Positions 62,647 through 64,000 of a stretch of 64,000 nucleotides of DNA are shown one piece after another (position 1 is the first letter of the stretch; each line of letters starts with the position of its first letter). Source of the stretch: Fistularia commersonii (Eukaryota > Chordata > Actinopteri > Syngnathiformes > Fistulariidae); NCBI GenBank assembly GCA_037954325.1, contig JBBMNZ010000072.1:186001-250000 (forward strand), in the 5' to 3' direction. The notes beneath the pieces were generated by a model, which worked only from the letters and a program-made list of their open reading frames with translations, did no database searches and was not told the DNA's origin. The translations under genes and the position numbers were made by a program.

Positions 62647-62974
62647 GTTGAAATATGTTGTTTAGGACAAGATTTTATACAATTTATGTCAAATTCAGTG
62701 TAATCCAGGTACATTTTCAAAAGATATACCCATTCGTTAAAAAAGAGCTTTTCTCACCGAGTTGAAGCGTTATTGATTAGGCGTGGAAATAACTAATGAA
62801 TTTCATTAATCTGGTTTCTGCTGTTGAAATATGTTGTTTTGGACATGATTCTGCAAAAAATATGTCGAATTCAGCTTAATCCCATCACATGTTCAAAAGA
62901 TATAGCCATTCGTTCAAAAATGTCTTATCTAACCGAGATGAAGCGTTTTTGATTAGGAGTGGAAAAAACTAATG

Positions 62975-64000
62975 GATTTCATCAAGCTGGTTTCTGCTGT
63001 TGAAATATGTTGTATAGGACATGATTCTGCACAATATATGTCAAATTCAGTGTAATCCAGCGACAAGATCAAAAGATATAGCCATTCGTTCAAAAACTGC
63101 TTATCTCACCGAGTTGAAGCGTTTTTTAGTTGGAGTGGAAATAACTAATGAATTTCAATATGCTGGTTTTTGCTGTTGATATATGTTGTTTAGGACACAA
63201 TTTTGCACAATATATGTCAAATTTAGTGTAATCACATCACAGGTTCAAAAGATACAGCCATTCGTTCAAAAAGTGCGTATCTTATCGGGTTGAAGCGTTT
63301 TTGATTAAGAGTGAAAATAACTAATGAATTTCATCAAGCTGGTTTCTGCTTTTGAAATATGTTGTTTAGGACATGATTCTGCAATATATATGTCAAATTC
63401 AGTGAAACCCAGCTACAGGATCAAAATATATAGCCATCCGTTCAGAAAGTGCTTCTCTCACCGAGTTGAAGCTTTTTTTATTAGGGATGGAAATAACTAA
63501 TGAATTTCATCAAGCTGGTTTCTCCTGTTGAAATATGTTGTTTAGAAAATGATTCTGCACAATTAATGTCAAATTCAGTGTAATCCAGCTACAAGTTCAA
63601 AAGATATCGCCATTCATTAAAAAAGTGCTTATCTCACCGAGTTGAAGCGTTTTTTATTAGGGATGGAAATAACTAATGAATTTCATCAAGCTGGTTTCTC
63701 CTGTTGAAATATGTTGTTTAGAAAATGATTCTGCACAATATATGTCAACTTCAGTGTTATCCAGCTACAAGTTAAAAAGATATATCTATAAGGTCAAAAA
63801 CTGCTTATCTTATCGAGTTAAATTGTTTTTGAGTTGGAGTGGAAATAACTAATGAATTTCATCAAGCTGGTTTCTGCTGTTGATATATGTTGTCTAGGAC
63901 ATGATTCTGCAGGATATATGTCAATTTCAGTGTAATCCCATCACATGTTAAAAACATATAGCCATTCAATCAAAAAGTCTTCATCTCACCGAGTTGAAGC
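62975..64000. repeat. Block B run at the window end (partner 56761-57786)
   Basis: Six monomers match the partner with few changes, for example CTGCAGGATATATG near 63908 for CTGCACGATATATG. The array continues past the window. Confidence 0.9.

Larger units (their letters stand above)
62021..62974. repeat. Block A-like run with two truncated monomers, last copy
   Basis: It repeats 52.35-53.48 kb. The monomer at about 62215-62280 is a chimera: CATTAATCTGG is followed by ATATCTTGTTTAGTACAAT, joining two monomers that are separate at 52.55-52.78 kb. Confidence 0.88.
1..64000. repeat. 176-bp tandem satellite array (whole window)
   Basis: Equivalent points of successive monomers (the TAAT before GAATTT) fall at 141, 317, 493, 669, 845, 1021 and 1197, exactly 176 bp apart, and the same spacing recurs to the end (for example 15412, 15588, 15764, 15940). 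All monomers read in one direction. The most conserved words are CATCAAGCTGGTTTCTGCTG (phase 7-26), AATATGTTGTTTAGGACATG (31-50), GATATAGCCATTCGTTCAAA (102-121) and TTGAAGCGTTTTTGATTAGG (141-160). Phase 80-100 is the most variable part and defines the subfamilies. Monomer length, AT richness and HOR structure fit a centromeric or pericentromeric satellite; that location is inferred. No stretch over 300 bp is anything other than this repeat. Confidence 0.98.

Noticed and set aside
1..64000. CRISPR array
   Set aside because: There are no short identical repeats separated by unique spacers. The whole 176-bp period is repeated and variation is graded across it.
1..64000. TATA-like words (ACAATATATG, GATATAGCC) as promoters
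   Set aside because: They occur in nearly every monomer as part of the satellite, with no downstream gene or other promoter element. Transcription of the satellite is possible but not shown by the sequence.
1..64000. rRNA, tRNA or telomere repeats
   Set aside because: No tRNA-like cloverleaf with box A and B, no rRNA-like conserved word and no run of telomere-type hexamers or heptamers was seen.
1..64000. Identification as a named satellite of a particular species
   Set aside because: The monomer does not match, as far as I can recall, human alpha satellite, the Arabidopsis 180-bp repeat or Brassica CentBr. Without a database search a species name would be a guess.

Overview
The window is one unbroken satellite DNA array. 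It consists of about 364 head-to-tail copies of a 176-bp monomer, all in the same orientation, and it enters and leaves the window in mid-monomer. I see no gene, RNA gene, transposon or unique sequence. In the phase used here (position 1 = GAATTTCATC, position 176 = the last base of AACTAAT), a majority-rule monomer is about 35% G+C. A nucleosome-sized, AT-rich monomer in long higher-order arrays is typical of eukaryotic centromeric or pericentromeric heterochromatin. I cannot name the species. Variants at the CpG positions of the monomer are mainly TG or CA, which suggests a genome with cytosine methylation (a plant or vertebrate more readily than a fly or nematode), but this is inference.

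Monomers fall into recognisable variant types, and the order of variants repeats over kilobases, giving nested higher-order repeats (HORs). 1-10,851 is family C (phase-81 words such as CCCTTCATAGGTTC and CCCATTACAGG), with a near-identical 3.5-kb block repeated 5,618 bp apart. From 10,852 the array runs through blocks A (10.85-14.1 kb), B (14.1-20 kb) and C (20-24.2 kb, including a 2,453-bp tandem duplication). These are followed by B (24.2-29.1), C (29.1-31.6), A (31.6-34.6), B (34.6-37.8), C (37.8-41.0), a shortened A (41.0-42.8) and B (42.8-46.4). Corresponding landmarks in successive cycles lie 8.6-9.4 kb apart. 46.45-64 kb is a more scrambled mixture of A-like and B-like monomers with its own private variants.

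HOR copies differ in length almost only by whole monomers (losses or gains of 1, 2, 3, 4 or 5 units of 176 bp, within a base or two). This is the signature of in-register unequal exchange. Rare out-of-register events give private markers that were then spread with the HOR: a 114-bp monomer (62-bp deletion, nine copies), a 165-bp monomer (11-bp deletion, six copies), a monomer with a run of 11-12 A (five copies) and one 116-bp monomer. Open reading frames are short and cross monomer boundaries; none looks like a gene. I found no previously undescribed coding system. The interest lies in the array architecture and its recombination history.
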